A DNA stretch of 64,000 bases. Source: Flavobacteriaceae bacterium CRH (lineage in GTDB: Bacteria > Bacteroidota > Bacteroidia > Flavobacteriales > Flavobacteriaceae). The DNA lies in NCBI GenBank assembly GCA_001507425.1, contig LMAJ01000001.1, forward strand, positions 308,143 through 372,142, given 5' to 3'. A program made the position numbers and the translations under genes. Positions 7,376 through 15,153 of the stretch are shown here, in pieces (position 1 is the first letter of the stretch; each line of letters begins with the position of its first letter). Below the pieces are notes generated by a model. That model did not search any database. It saw only the letters and a list, made by a program, of their open reading frames with translations, and had not been told where the DNA came from.

Positions 7376-9625
7376 TCAATAATTCAAATTCACTCCAAAA
7401 CCAACTCCCATATCGCTGTCATAATGTGTCGTAATCCCGAAGTTTCTGGCAACAATATATTTTAAACCTGCCATATATTCCTTATCCGTATTCCACATTA
7501 AATTCATTCGCAGACGTCTGGCCAGCGGAATATCTTTTCTTTCAAATTGTACTCTCACATTACCATCGGTATAAACTTCAACTTGTGCTTTTACAAGCAT
7601 TGGCAGTGTATATTCGATACCGGCACTAAAAACCGAACGATTGTCTTTTGTATTGCTTTGTCCAAAAAGGTTTTGTTCCTGTTCGTCCATGCCCATTTTT
7701 CTGTAACGCCAGTCAAAACCTATAAAAGGCATAAACCATTGCATTTTACCAATATATCGACCAACATGGGTTTCGGTTTCATAACCGTGCATATCGTTAT
7801 AGCCCAACCTCCATTCAGTTCCAATGCTCCAACGGGTGTTGCTGTACATGGCTTCTCCGTCATTTCCGTTTGAAGCAAAATCATTTTCACCCATAAAATG
7901 AAACATACGATCGTCCATTTTTAGCATTTTATACGCCATTTCAGGATGATGAATCAACGGATTTGGTGCTGAATTTTCATAACTAAAAATACGTCCCATT
8001 CCCGCCATCATATGATATAAAATGTGACAATGAAAAAACCAGTCTCCATCAGCATTTGCCTGAAACTCGATCGTATCGGTTTCCATCGGCATAATATCAA
8101 TAACATTTTTTAGCGGAGAATAATCGCCATGCTCATTCAAAATTCTAAAATCGTGTCCGTGTAAATGCATCGGGTGGCGCATCATCGATCCGTTATACAG
8201 CACAATTCGAACATTTTCTCCTTTTTTAATTAAGATTTTATCCGTTTCCGAAACTACTTTATTATCCAGGCTCCAAACATAGCGGTTCATATTTCCGGAT
8301 AATTCAAAACGTAGTTCCTTTACAGGCGCCTCTTTTGGTAATGTTGTTATAGTGGGAGATTTTAGCATTCCGTAATTTAGAGTGGTAATCTCGGCAGTTT
8401 CTGTAGTATCGGTTGCCATTTCCATGCCTTCCATATTATGCATAGAATGATCTTTAGCCTTTTCCGTTTTATCCTCACCGGAAATTTCCGGATACATTAC
8501 AGCATTCATGTCCATTTTATTGAGAGACATTTGCATGCCCATATCGTTCATTTCGCCATTCATCCTCATCATGCCGTTCATCATTTTCATCCCTTCAAAA
8601 TATTTTAATTTTGGAAGATGCGAAACGGTTTGTTTAGTTCCTTCACCTAAAAATAAAGAAGCAGCTCCGGTTCTGTCTTCGGCTGTAGCCAAAAAAGCAA
8701 AGGATTTATGGTCTTCAGGAATTGTAACCACAATGTCATACGTTTCAGAAACTGCAATAATTAATCGATCAACCTCTACAGGTTCTACATCGTTTCCATC
8801 GCTGGCCACAACCGTGATTTTTCCTCCGCCATAAGTTAGCCAGAAATAACTGGAAGCGCCGCCGTTTGCAATTCGCAATCGGACTTTATCTCCCGCTTTG
8901 AATTGCGAAAGCTGATCTTCATTTTTGCCGTTAATCAGAAATTTTTCATAATAAACATCGCTCACGTCCATGGCATTCATACGTTTCCATTCGTTGGTGA
9001 CTTTTGTCGAAAACTGGCCTTTTTTAATGGCTTCGGCATAACTTTGAGTAGTTCCTTTTTTTATAGCAAACCAATCGTTGGCATTGTGCAGCATTCGTTG
9101 CACATTCTCTGGTTTGAGATCCGTCCATTCGCTTAAAATAACAGGAACTGTTGGTAAATCGTCAATTCCCTTTCTAAAAGTCGAATCGTCTTTCTTTTTG
9201 TTGATGATAAAAAGACCGTACAAACCTATTTGTTCCTGCAAACCCGAATGGCTGTGGTACCAATACGTTCCGTTTTGAATAATTGGAAAACTATATTTAT
9301 GAGTTGTTCCGGGTTTAATAGGCATTTGAGTCAAATAGGGAACTCCATCTTCTTTATTTGGAAGAAATAATCCGTGCCAGTGTAAGGCTGTATCTTCATT
9401 TTTTAATTCATTATGAACATAAATTTCTGCAATATCACCTTCTGTAAAAGTTAATGTAGGCATCGGAATTTTTCCATTAACGGTAAGAGCGCGTTTTTCT
9501 TTTCCGGAAAAATTGACAATAGTATCTCGAACATATAAATCGTAACGAACTACTTTTTGCGAAAGCATGATTTGGGTAAAAAAGAAAAGCAATACTATTA
9601 TTAGAAATTGTTTTTTGAAATTCAT
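7376..9625 (-). CDS. copA: Multicopper oxidase with C-terminal CopB-like beta-barrel region (copper resistance)
   Basis: A 749-residue exported protein. A signal peptide covers residues 1-22. Cupredoxin copper motifs are HWHG (82-85), WYHSH (about 122-126), HPMHLHGHDF and HCHILYHMMAGMG, the full set of type 1, 2 and 3 copper ligands. A Met-rich stretch near residues 345-375 (repeated MNGMM and NDMGMQM motifs) resembles the copper-binding loop of CopA/CueO. After the oxidase domain about 150 residues look like the CopB outer-membrane domain (WSIGTEWRLGYN, HVGRYIGKMQWFMPFIGFDWRY). The family oxidises Cu(I) to Cu(II) and gives copper tolerance. It starts directly after the HMA-MauE gene and is co-transcribed with it. 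Confidence 0.88.
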   Translation of the reverse strand: MNFKKQFLIIVLLFFFTQIMLSQKVVRYDLYVRDTIVNFSGKEKRALTVNGKIPMPTLTFTEGDIAEIYVHNELKNEDTALHWHGLFLPNKEDGVPYLTQMPIKPGTTHKYSFPIIQNGTYWYHSHSGLQEQIGLYGLFIINKKKDDSTFRKGIDDLPTVPVILSEWTDLKPENVQRMLHNANDWFAIKKGTTQSYAEAIKKGQFSTKVTNEWKRMNAMDVSDVYYEKFLINGKNEDQLSQFKAGDKVRLRIANGGASSYFWLTYGGGKITVVASDGNDVEPVEVDRLIIAVSETYDIVVTIPEDHKSFAFLATAEDRTGAASLFLGEGTKQTVSHLPKLKYFEGMKMMNGMMRMNGEMNDMGMQMSLNKMDMNAVMYPEISGEDKTEKAKDHSMHNMEGMEMATDTTETAEITTLNYGMLKSPTITTLPKEAPVKELRFELSGNMNRYVWSLDNKVVSETDKILIKKGENVRIVLYNGSMMRHPMHLHGHDFRILNEHGDYSPLKNVIDIMPMETDTIEFQANADGDWFFHCHILYHMMAGMGRIFSYENSAPNPLIHHPEMAYKMLKMDDRMFHFMGENDFASNGNDGEAMYSNTRWSIGTEWRLGYNDMHGYETETHVGRYIGKMQWFMPFIGFDWRYRKMGMDEQEQNLFGQSNTKDNRSVFSAGIEYTLPMLVKAQVEVYTDGNVRVQFERKDIPLARRLRMNLMWNTDKEYMAGLKYIVARNFGITTHYDSDMGVGFGVNLNY

Positions 9626-10339
9626 TTATAGGAATGTTAAAAGCATAATTAAACTCATTATAATCATTAAGCCGTCTTCGATTATAGTAACGGTACTCAT
9701 TGGCAAATTAAAAACGGAACCAAGACAAGCGCACTGAATTTTCTTTTTATTCAATACCGATTGCAAAACTCCAATAATACTAATACTCATTACAATAAAA
9801 GTAACGGCATTTGTAAAAACGGGATTGAAATTTAATAAATATGAAATTCCTAAACCCAGTTCTGTAAAAGTGTAAAGATATCCCCAAACCGGAATTTTTC
9901 TAGCCAGGACATCATACATTTTATAACTTTCGGCAAAACCTTTTAGATTTAGCATTTTAAAAAATGAAAAGACCAAAAAGAAGCCCGCCATAAAATGCTG
10001 CATTGCCTGCATGAAATCGAAGTGATGATTTGTAAACTGAATCAAAGTTGTAACTAAACTGATGTAGAAGAAGATTAGTACAATAGGTTTATAAGTTTCA
10101 AACCAGGATCTTGTTAATTCATCAGTTTCATTATGGTTAAGGTTTGAAATCTGATATTTTGTATCTAATGCATTTTGTAAATCGGCTAAAGCAACATGTT
10201 TATTCATTGTAACGGTTGCTGTATTTTTATCTTTAGAGACCTCAACATTTGTGATGTTATCGACAAGCTGAAGCGCTTTTTTCACTTTGCCTTCGCAACT
10301 TGTACAAGTCATTCCGGTAAGTTGATATATATGTGTCAT
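9626..10339 (-). CDS. Heavy-metal-associated domain fused to MauE/DoxX-like membrane domain
   Basis: A 237-residue protein. An N-terminal HMA domain (residues 1-70) carries the copper-binding motif GMTCTSC at 9-15. It is followed by about four membrane helices of the MauE/DoxX type and a conserved tail QCACLGSVFNLPMSTVTIIEDGLM. The stop codon abuts the start of the multicopper oxidase gene, so the two form an operon. A role in handing Cu(I) across or within the inner membrane to the oxidase is inferred from the fusion and the context. Confidence 0.82.
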   Translation of the reverse strand: MTHIYQLTGMTCTSCEGKVKKALQLVDNITNVEVSKDKNTATVTMNKHVALADLQNALDTKYQISNLNHNETDELTRSWFETYKPIVLIFFYISLVTTLIQFTNHHFDFMQAMQHFMAGFFLVFSFFKMLNLKGFAESYKMYDVLARKIPVWGYLYTFTELGLGISYLLNFNPVFTNAVTFIVMSISIIGVLQSVLNKKKIQCACLGSVFNLPMSTVTIIEDGLMIIMSLIMLLTFL

Positions 10340-10455
10340 TGTTTTATTTTAAAGTATTACAATGCAAATTTCCGAAGTAATGTTTATATCGGTTTGTATA
10401 ATTTTGAGAATGATTTGTAATATTTATAAAATGACATTTAACCACAAAGTACTCT

Positions 10456-10534
10456 CAAATTATAAACATAGCCTATGGTTTCAACCATAGGGATGCTGTA
10501 TATTCATTTCAATGCTTTGTATAATCTCGCAAAG
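10456..10534 (+). repeat. Intergenic palindromic repeat, copy A
   Basis: A 79-base unit containing the palindrome CCTATGGTT-TC-AACCATAGG, then TATTCATTTCAATGCTTTG and ending in CTCGCAAAG. It is repeated directly at 10550-10628 and in inverted form at 10703-10760. Confidence 0.85.
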
Positions 10535-10549
10535 ACCGCAAACTACTCG

Positions 10550-10628
10550 CAAATTATAAACATAGCCTATAGTTTCAAAAATAGGGATGCTGTATATTCA
10601 TTTCAATGCTTTGTATAATCTCGCAAAG
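10550..10628 (+). repeat. Intergenic palindromic repeat, copy B
   Basis: The same 79-base unit as copy A, with changes in the palindrome (CCTATAGTTTCAAAAATAGG) so that its hairpin is weakened. It lies 15 bases after copy A. Confidence 0.85.
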
Positions 10629-10670
10629 TCACCAGGTTTTTTGTTATAGAATCGAAATGATATGAGAAGA

Positions 10671-10760
10671 ACATAGCCCAAGGTTTTAACCTTGAGGAGC
10701 GTATTGAAATGAATACATTGCGATCCTATGGTTGAAACCATAGGCTATGTTTATAATTTG
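10671..10760 (-). repeat. Intergenic palindromic repeats, inverted copies C and D
   Basis: Copy C (10703-10760) is the reverse complement of the core of copy A, including the intact CCTATGGTT palindrome. Just left of it a variant palindrome CAAGGTTTTAACCTTG (about 10679-10694) sits in the same CATAGCC context. Copies A, B, C and D thus form a head-to-head cluster. Confidence 0.8.
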
Positions 10761-10773
10761 CGATTAAAAAAAA

Positions 10774-11334
10774 TCACAAATTCTCAATCTGAATTCGTTT
10801 TTTGTCTTTAGATTTTTTGAAATAAGTAGGAGTAAAGCCCGTAATTTTCTTGAATTGATTACTCAAATGCGCAATATTACTATAGTTTAATATATCGGCA
10901 ATTTCGCTTAACGAAAGCTCGTTGTAAATCAATAACTCCTTTACTTTCTCTATTTTCTGACTTATAAAATATTTTTCGATTGTAGTGTTTTCAATTTCCG
11001 AAAAAAGATTACTAAGTGTGCTGTAATCCTGATTGAGTTTTTCTACTAAATAATCAGATAAATTGATTTTGAGTTCACTGTTTTTATGATGAACCAAATC
11101 GACAATAAGATTCTTTACTTTTTCAATGGTTTTGCTTTTTTTATCGTCAATAAAATCGAAACCAAAAGCTTTGAGGTTTTTAAGCAAAACTTCTTTTTGA
11201 GAATCAGTAATAGCCTCCTGAAGTTCGACTTCGCCCAATTCAACAGAAATAGCGTGAATTCCAAGTTTTTCGAGCTCAGACTTCACAACCATTTTACAGC
11301 GACCACACACCATGTTTTTGATGTAAAGCCTCAT
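10774..11334 (-). CDS. AraC-type regulator with N-terminal heavy-metal-associated domain
   Basis: A 186-residue protein. Residues 1-65 resemble an HMA domain with a metal motif MVCGRC near residues 8-13, followed by a helical linker. An AraC-type HTH covers about 105-180 (LSLSEIADILNYSNIAHLSNQFKKITGFTPTYFKK). Only the second half of the DNA-binding domain is strongly typical. The metal-binding head plus HTH suggests a copper-responsive activator of the surrounding genes. It ends upstream of the palindromic repeats and starts 2 bases after the DUF3347 stop codon, so it is in that gene's operon. Confidence 0.82.
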   Translation of the reverse strand: MRLYIKNMVCGRCKMVVKSELEKLGIHAISVELGEVELQEAITDSQKEVLLKNLKAFGFDFIDDKKSKTIEKVKNLIVDLVHHKNSELKINLSDYLVEKLNQDYSTLSNLFSEIENTTIEKYFISQKIEKVKELLIYNELSLSEIADILNYSNIAHLSNQFKKITGFTPTYFKKSKDKKRIQIENL

Positions 11335-11336
11335 AA

Positions 11337-11867
11337 TTATTTGATGGTTTCAACCACGTTTCCGCAAGTTAGCATCGAAGAACCATAATACGGATTTTTA
11401 ACCGCTTTTTCTTTGCTCAACCAGTCTGCATCTGCCATTGGGCAATATTGTTTGTAAACAACTTCGGTTGATTTTGAAACTTTCACTAATTCATAAGTGT
11501 TTTTAGAAAGTGATTTAAAAGTTTCACGTTGTTTTTTAAGATCTGAAGTTGTTGAAATACTTTTGGCATCAGCAGTTAATTTTTTTACTACTTTCATCCA
11601 AACAGTATGTTCGTTACTTTTTAGTTTGTCCATTTTTACAGCAGTAATTGCAGTCAGTAAATCCTGTGCTTTCGCCGAAGTTAATTTTGCATCGCTTTTG
11701 ATTAAGGCATCTTTTACGATAAAATAAGCGTCATAAACAGTTTGCAATTCACTTGATTCAACAACATCTTCTGTAGTTGTTTGTGTTTTTATTGAATTTG
11801 CCTGAATGTTGGTTGCAGAGCATAATAATGTGATTACTGCTGCTATAGTTGCTATTGATTTTTTCAT
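11337..11867 (-). CDS. DUF3347 domain-containing exported protein
   Basis: A 176-residue protein with a signal peptide (cleavage near IQAN). The mature part is helical and matches DUF3347: VYDAYFIVKDALIKSDAKLTSAKAQDLL near the N-terminus and the conserved tail YKQYCPMADADWLSKEKAVKNPYYG, SSMLTCGNVVE. The Cys, Met and His-poor tail is also found at the end of CusB-like efflux adaptors, pointing to periplasmic copper or silver binding. Its place in the copper block supports this. Confidence 0.85.
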   Translation of the reverse strand: MKKSIATIAAVITLLCSATNIQANSIKTQTTTEDVVESSELQTVYDAYFIVKDALIKSDAKLTSAKAQDLLTAITAVKMDKLKSNEHTVWMKVVKKLTADAKSISTTSDLKKQRETFKSLSKNTYELVKVSKSTEVVYKQYCPMADADWLSKEKAVKNPYYGSSMLTCGNVVETIK

Positions 11868-12012
11868 TTTATATAATTTTTATTTAGAGAGGAATGTAAG
11901 TTCCCCTGTTGTGAGTTTAAATTTTTGTGTTTCTTATTCACAAAAAAAAAGAATAATTTTTCTTCGAAATTTGCGGTTAAATTTGGCCCAGTTATGGCTG
12001 TCAGGAATATAA

Positions 12013-12384
12013 TTATTTTATTTTTGGCGGTGACCAAATAGAAGTAAAACCGTCAGAAATGCTGGCAGTTTTATGATAAGAAATAGATTTCTTTAAAGAA
12101 AAATTAAAGAGATCAGTGTTGAATTCGAATTCATGTATGGTAATTAAACTAAATTGTAAAGCAGTTGCGGTACAGCTAGAATGATCACATTTTCCGTTGC
12201 AGCCGTGTTGGTCTTTTTTAGAATCATGGCTTTTTTTGCAACAATCTTTCTCGCAGGAATTAGAAGTTTCTTTCTTTTCGCAAGACATTTTTTCTTCAGT
12301 TCTTCCAAAAGCATAACCCACATTGGACATCAAAAAGAAGCCAAGAGTTAAAAAGAGAAATAATATTTGAATTTTTTTATTCAA
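12013..12384 (-). CDS. Cys-rich exported protein of the copper block
   Basis: A 123-residue protein with an N-terminal hydrophobic signal (residues 1-26). The middle carries many Cys and His residues (KMSCEKKE, SCEKDCCKKSH, HGCNGKCDHSSC), suited to soft-metal binding. The C-terminal 50 residues lack Cys and end in SIWSPPKIK, a tail often seen in flavobacterial proteins upstream of metal efflux genes. It is the first gene of the minus-strand copper set. No known domain was recognised. Confidence 0.65.
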   Translation of the reverse strand: MNKKIQILFLFLTLGFFLMSNVGYAFGRTEEKMSCEKKETSNSCEKDCCKKSHDSKKDQHGCNGKCDHSSCTATALQFSLITIHEFEFNTDLFNFSLKKSISYHKTASISDGFTSIWSPPKIK

Positions 12385-12454
12385 TGAAAATGCTTTTGAA
12401 ATACAAATTTAGAGATTTTTTTTAAGAGCTACTATTTATTTAAGATTTCAAATA

Positions 12455-13288
12455 TTATATTTTCTTAAAATCGGTAGGTTTCATGTTTTTTCTCTTTTTA
12501 AAATAGTTCGACAAATGGCTCTCATCGGTAAAACCAAACTCATAAGCAATTTGTTTAATGGGCAATTGATTATTATGAATTCGTTTTTCGATCAAAGTTG
12601 TTCTCAAATTATGAATATAATCGCGATAGCTTATTGTAAAAGTTCTTTTGAAATAAGCACTAAAATAAGTTTCGGCAATGTTAAAATGATTCGCAATAAC
12701 TTTAATCTGAACTAATTTTGGCTGATAAATATTCTGATGAATATAAGTAGCAATTTGTTCATTATCGATATGTGTCGATTTTATTTGCAAATTCATGCAT
12801 CGGATTGTTTCTTTAATGAGTCCGAAAATCGAAAGAATCTGGTAAAATACAATTGGAGAACTCGAAACATCGGTTTTACAATTGTAGGCAGAAATGTTTT
12901 CGATTGTATTTTTTAAAATCGTTTTGCAGGGATCGTCAAATTTTAAAACCGTTTCTTTTAATAATTTGTTGCGCATAAAATCTTCCGGAGTATTCAAAAG
13001 TAAATCATCGCAAAAAAGATTTTTATTCGAATCGAAATAATTGTCCGTAAACTTGATGTAAACAAACCGGGTGCTTTTTTTAATATCAAAATAATGCTCG
13101 TCTTCAGGAGAAATCACAAATAAATCGCCTGTTTTGTACGGAAGTAAGTTGTTGTTTAAATGATGGATTCCGCTACCCTTCTTTATATAAATGATTTCAT
13201 AATAAGTATGCGTGTGCGGAACATGAGGAAATACCTCAGCTTCGAATTCGTGTATGATTAGTTTTTCAAACTGATTAAACTTTGGCAT
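12455..13288 (-). CDS. AraC family transcriptional regulator (cupin + HTH)
   Basis: A 277-residue protein with an N-terminal cupin-like sensing domain (PHTHTYYEIIYIKKGSGIHHLN, DLFVISPEDEHYF) and a C-terminal AraC double HTH (residues about 180-277; IKVIANHFNIAETYFSAYFKRTF and IKQIAYEFGFTDESHLSNYFKKRKNMKPTDF). It is transcribed away from the MFS gene at 13391, with both -7 boxes in the 102-base gap. This arrangement suggests that it controls that transporter. The effector is unknown. Confidence 0.88.
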   Translation of the reverse strand: MPKFNQFEKLIIHEFEAEVFPHVPHTHTYYEIIYIKKGSGIHHLNNNLLPYKTGDLFVISPEDEHYFDIKKSTRFVYIKFTDNYFDSNKNLFCDDLLLNTPEDFMRNKLLKETVLKFDDPCKTILKNTIENISAYNCKTDVSSSPIVFYQILSIFGLIKETIRCMNLQIKSTHIDNEQIATYIHQNIYQPKLVQIKVIANHFNIAETYFSAYFKRTFTISYRDYIHNLRTTLIEKRIHNNQLPIKQIAYEFGFTDESHLSNYFKKRKNMKPTDFKKI

Positions 13289-13313
13289 AACATAAAATTA
13301 CAAGTTTATATCG

Positions 13314-13321
13314 CAAATATA
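13314..13321 (-). promoter_or_regulatory. -7 box for the AraC regulator gene
   Basis: Read on the minus strand this is TATATTTG, a match to the Bacteroidota consensus TAnnTTTG, 26 bases from the start at 13288. No convincing -33 box was seen. Confidence 0.5.
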
Positions 13322-13346
13322 CAACTAATTTTATGTAAAACTGTCT

Positions 13347-13354
13347 TAAATTTG
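13347..13354 (+). promoter_or_regulatory. -7 box for the MFS transporter gene
   Basis: TAAATTTG matches TAnnTTTG, 36 bases before the ATG at 13391. Confidence 0.55.
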
Positions 13355-13390
13355 CGTCATAGAAAATCTATTCCTTTCTTATAAAAACAA

Positions 13391-14557
13391 ATGAAAAAAA
13401 GTCTTATTGCACTCTCATTGGGAGGTTTAACAATCGGAATAACCGAATTTGTCATGATGGGTTTATTGCCTGATATTGCTTCAGATATGAAAGTGACGAT
13501 TCCTGTGGCTGGATATTTAATTTCGGCTTACGCTTTAGGTGTTGTTATTGGTGCACCATTATTAGTAATTCTTGGTAGAAATTTCGCTCCTAAAAAAATG
13601 CTTTTAATTTTAGCTTTAATGTTAACAGTATTTAATGCTCTTTCTATAATTGCTCCCAATTATAATTTTTTATTCGCTTCCAGATTTCTTTCGGGATTGC
13701 CGCACGGTGCCTTTTTTGGAGTTGGAGCAGTAGTTGCCAGTCGTTTGGCAGATAAAGGCAAGGAAGCTCAGGCCATCGCGATTATGTTTTCGGGTTTAAC
13801 GTTGGCAAATCTTATTGGTGTGCCCATTGGTACTTATATAGGGCATCATTTTATATGGCGTTATACTTTTATATTAATCGCGATAGTTGGTTTGCTTACT
13901 CTTTTATTTATCTATTTATGGATGCCCAATTTGGAGAAAAGCGGAAATGTAAATATGAAAACGCAATTAAAATTCTTTCAACAAATAGACGCCTGGTTAA
14001 TTATCGGAATTACGGCAATTGGTTTTGGTGGATTATTTGCCTGGATTAGTTATATCGCGCCTTTGCTTATAAATGTTTCAAAATTTTCTGCAGAAGATGT
14101 TTCTTATATATTGATTCTGGCCGGTTTCGGAATGGTGGTTGGAAATTTTGCCGGCGGTAAACTGGCCGATAAATTTTCTCCGGCGCCTACTACTTTAGCT
14201 TTGTTGTTTGTAATGGCTATCGATTTAATTTTAGTTTACTTTTTCTCTTTCAATCAATATGCATCGTTGTTTCTAACGTTCCTGACAGGTTGTATTTCGT
14301 TTTCTGTAATTGCGCCAATTCAAATGTTAATGATTAGAACGGCTAAAGATGCAGAAATGATTGCATCAGCATCACTTCAGGGAAGTTTTAATATAGGTAA
14401 CGCACTTGGAGCATTTCTTGGCGGATTACCTTTAGTTGCCGGATACAGTTATGCTTCTCCAAATCTTATTGGAGTTGGTATGTCGATAATCGGAATGGTT
14501 ATTACGTTGGTATTAATTCAACGACGTAAATCTTCATTGCAACTGCAAAGTGCATAA
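13391..14557 (+). CDS. MFS transporter, sugar-efflux/AraJ type
   Basis: A 388-residue inner-membrane protein with 12 predicted helices. The opening GGLTIGITEFVMMGLLPDIA and the motif-A-like stretch GAPLLVILGRNFAPKK, plus FLSGLPHGAFFGVGAVVASRLA in helix 4, are typical of the drug:H+ antiporter-1 branch that includes AraJ and YdhP. Substrate cannot be told from sequence. It is divergent from an AraC regulator and ends in a strong terminator. Confidence 0.88.
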   Translation: MKKSLIALSLGGLTIGITEFVMMGLLPDIASDMKVTIPVAGYLISAYALGVVIGAPLLVILGRNFAPKKMLLILALMLTVFNALSIIAPNYNFLFASRFLSGLPHGAFFGVGAVVASRLADKGKEAQAIAIMFSGLTLANLIGVPIGTYIGHHFIWRYTFILIAIVGLLTLLFIYLWMPNLEKSGNVNMKTQLKFFQQIDAWLIIGITAIGFGGLFAWISYIAPLLINVSKFSAEDVSYILILAGFGMVVGNFAGGKLADKFSPAPTTLALLFVMAIDLILVYFFSFNQYASLFLTFLTGCISFSVIAPIQMLMIRTAKDAEMIASASLQGSFNIGNALGAFLGGLPLVAGYSYASPNLIGVGMSIIGMVITLVLIQRRKSSLQLQSA

Positions 14558-14580
14558 ATAAATTTCTCTCCAAAAAATAT

Positions 14581-14615
14581 AAACCCTTAAACTAATGTAG
14601 TTTAAGGGTTTTTTT
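14581..14615 (+). terminator. Terminator after MFS transporter gene
   Basis: A 13-bp stem AAACCCTTAAACT / AGTTTAAGGGTTT followed by a T-run. Also A-rich on the left flank, so it could work in both directions. Confidence 0.9.
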
Positions 14616-14627
14616 ATGTGCTTTTCT

Positions 14628-14649
14628 TTAATTCTGAACTCAGAATTAA
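14628..14649. repeat. Perfect 10-bp inverted repeat TTAATTCTGA-AC-TCAGAATTAA
   Basis: Both arms match exactly, with a 2-base centre. There is no T-run, so it is more like a protein-binding site or cruciform than a terminator. It lies about 500 bases upstream of susC. Confidence 0.6.
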
Positions 14650-14794
14650 TGAGTGCTTTTTTCTACTTGTAAGTAATGGTTTAAGAATTTTTAAAATTCA
14701 AACTTTTCAATTTTAATTTTTTACAATAAAACTTCCCTGAAAATAATGCATTAAGTGTGTTTTTTACACCTGATAATTTTGTAATTTTTCTTAT

Positions 14795-14806
14795 TGTAAT
14801 CGATTG
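14795..14806. promoter_or_regulatory. Imperfect LacI-type operator-like site
   Basis: TGTAATCGATTG shares 11 of 12 bases with the first 12 of the perfect palindrome at 14980-14993. A second half-occupied operator for the same regulator is possible. Confidence 0.45.
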
Positions 14807-14979
14807 TTTTTTCAGTAAATAGATAGTAAATGTTTAATTAGTAAAAATATATTTAATATTTTTTATGAATTAAAATTACACATGTCATATAAAAAATGGC
14901 TTTTATTTTTGATATGTAATTTATTTTAGGAAATTTTTATGAATTTTAATTTTTTATATAAAAAAAATATCTATGTTTG

Positions 14980-14993
14980 TGTAATCGATTACA
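14980..14993. promoter_or_regulatory. LacI/GalR-type operator palindrome upstream of susC
   Basis: TGTAATCGATTACA is a perfect 14-base palindrome with the central CG typical of LacI-family operators. It lies 160 bases before the susC start. No lacI gene is in the window, so the regulator would act from elsewhere. Confidence 0.6.
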
Positions 14994-15153
14994 TGATATT
15001 TTTTTTGATAAAATAGTACGGTACAAATATGATGTTTGAATCTAAAAAGTAAAACGTCATTCCAAAATTGAGTTTCCAAAAACATACAACATACATACGC
15101 ATACAAAAAACCACTTAAACTAAAAAACCAATTAATAACTTAAAGAGTAAACT

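Larger units (their letters stand above)
10340..10773. other. Gene-free stretch filled with palindromic repeats
   Basis: 434 bases between the HMA-MauE gene and the HMA-AraC regulator. Apart from the promoter-proximal 80 bases next to 10339, it is built from copies of one palindromic repeat (separate entries). No open frame of interest was seen. Confidence 0.7.
14558..15153. other. 596-base gene-free regulatory stretch before susC
   Basis: It holds the MFS terminator, a perfect inverted repeat (14628-14649) and two LacI-type operator-like palindromes (14795-14806, 14980-14993). The rest is very AT-rich, with a long untranslated leader before the susC start. No open frame of note. Confidence 0.7.
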
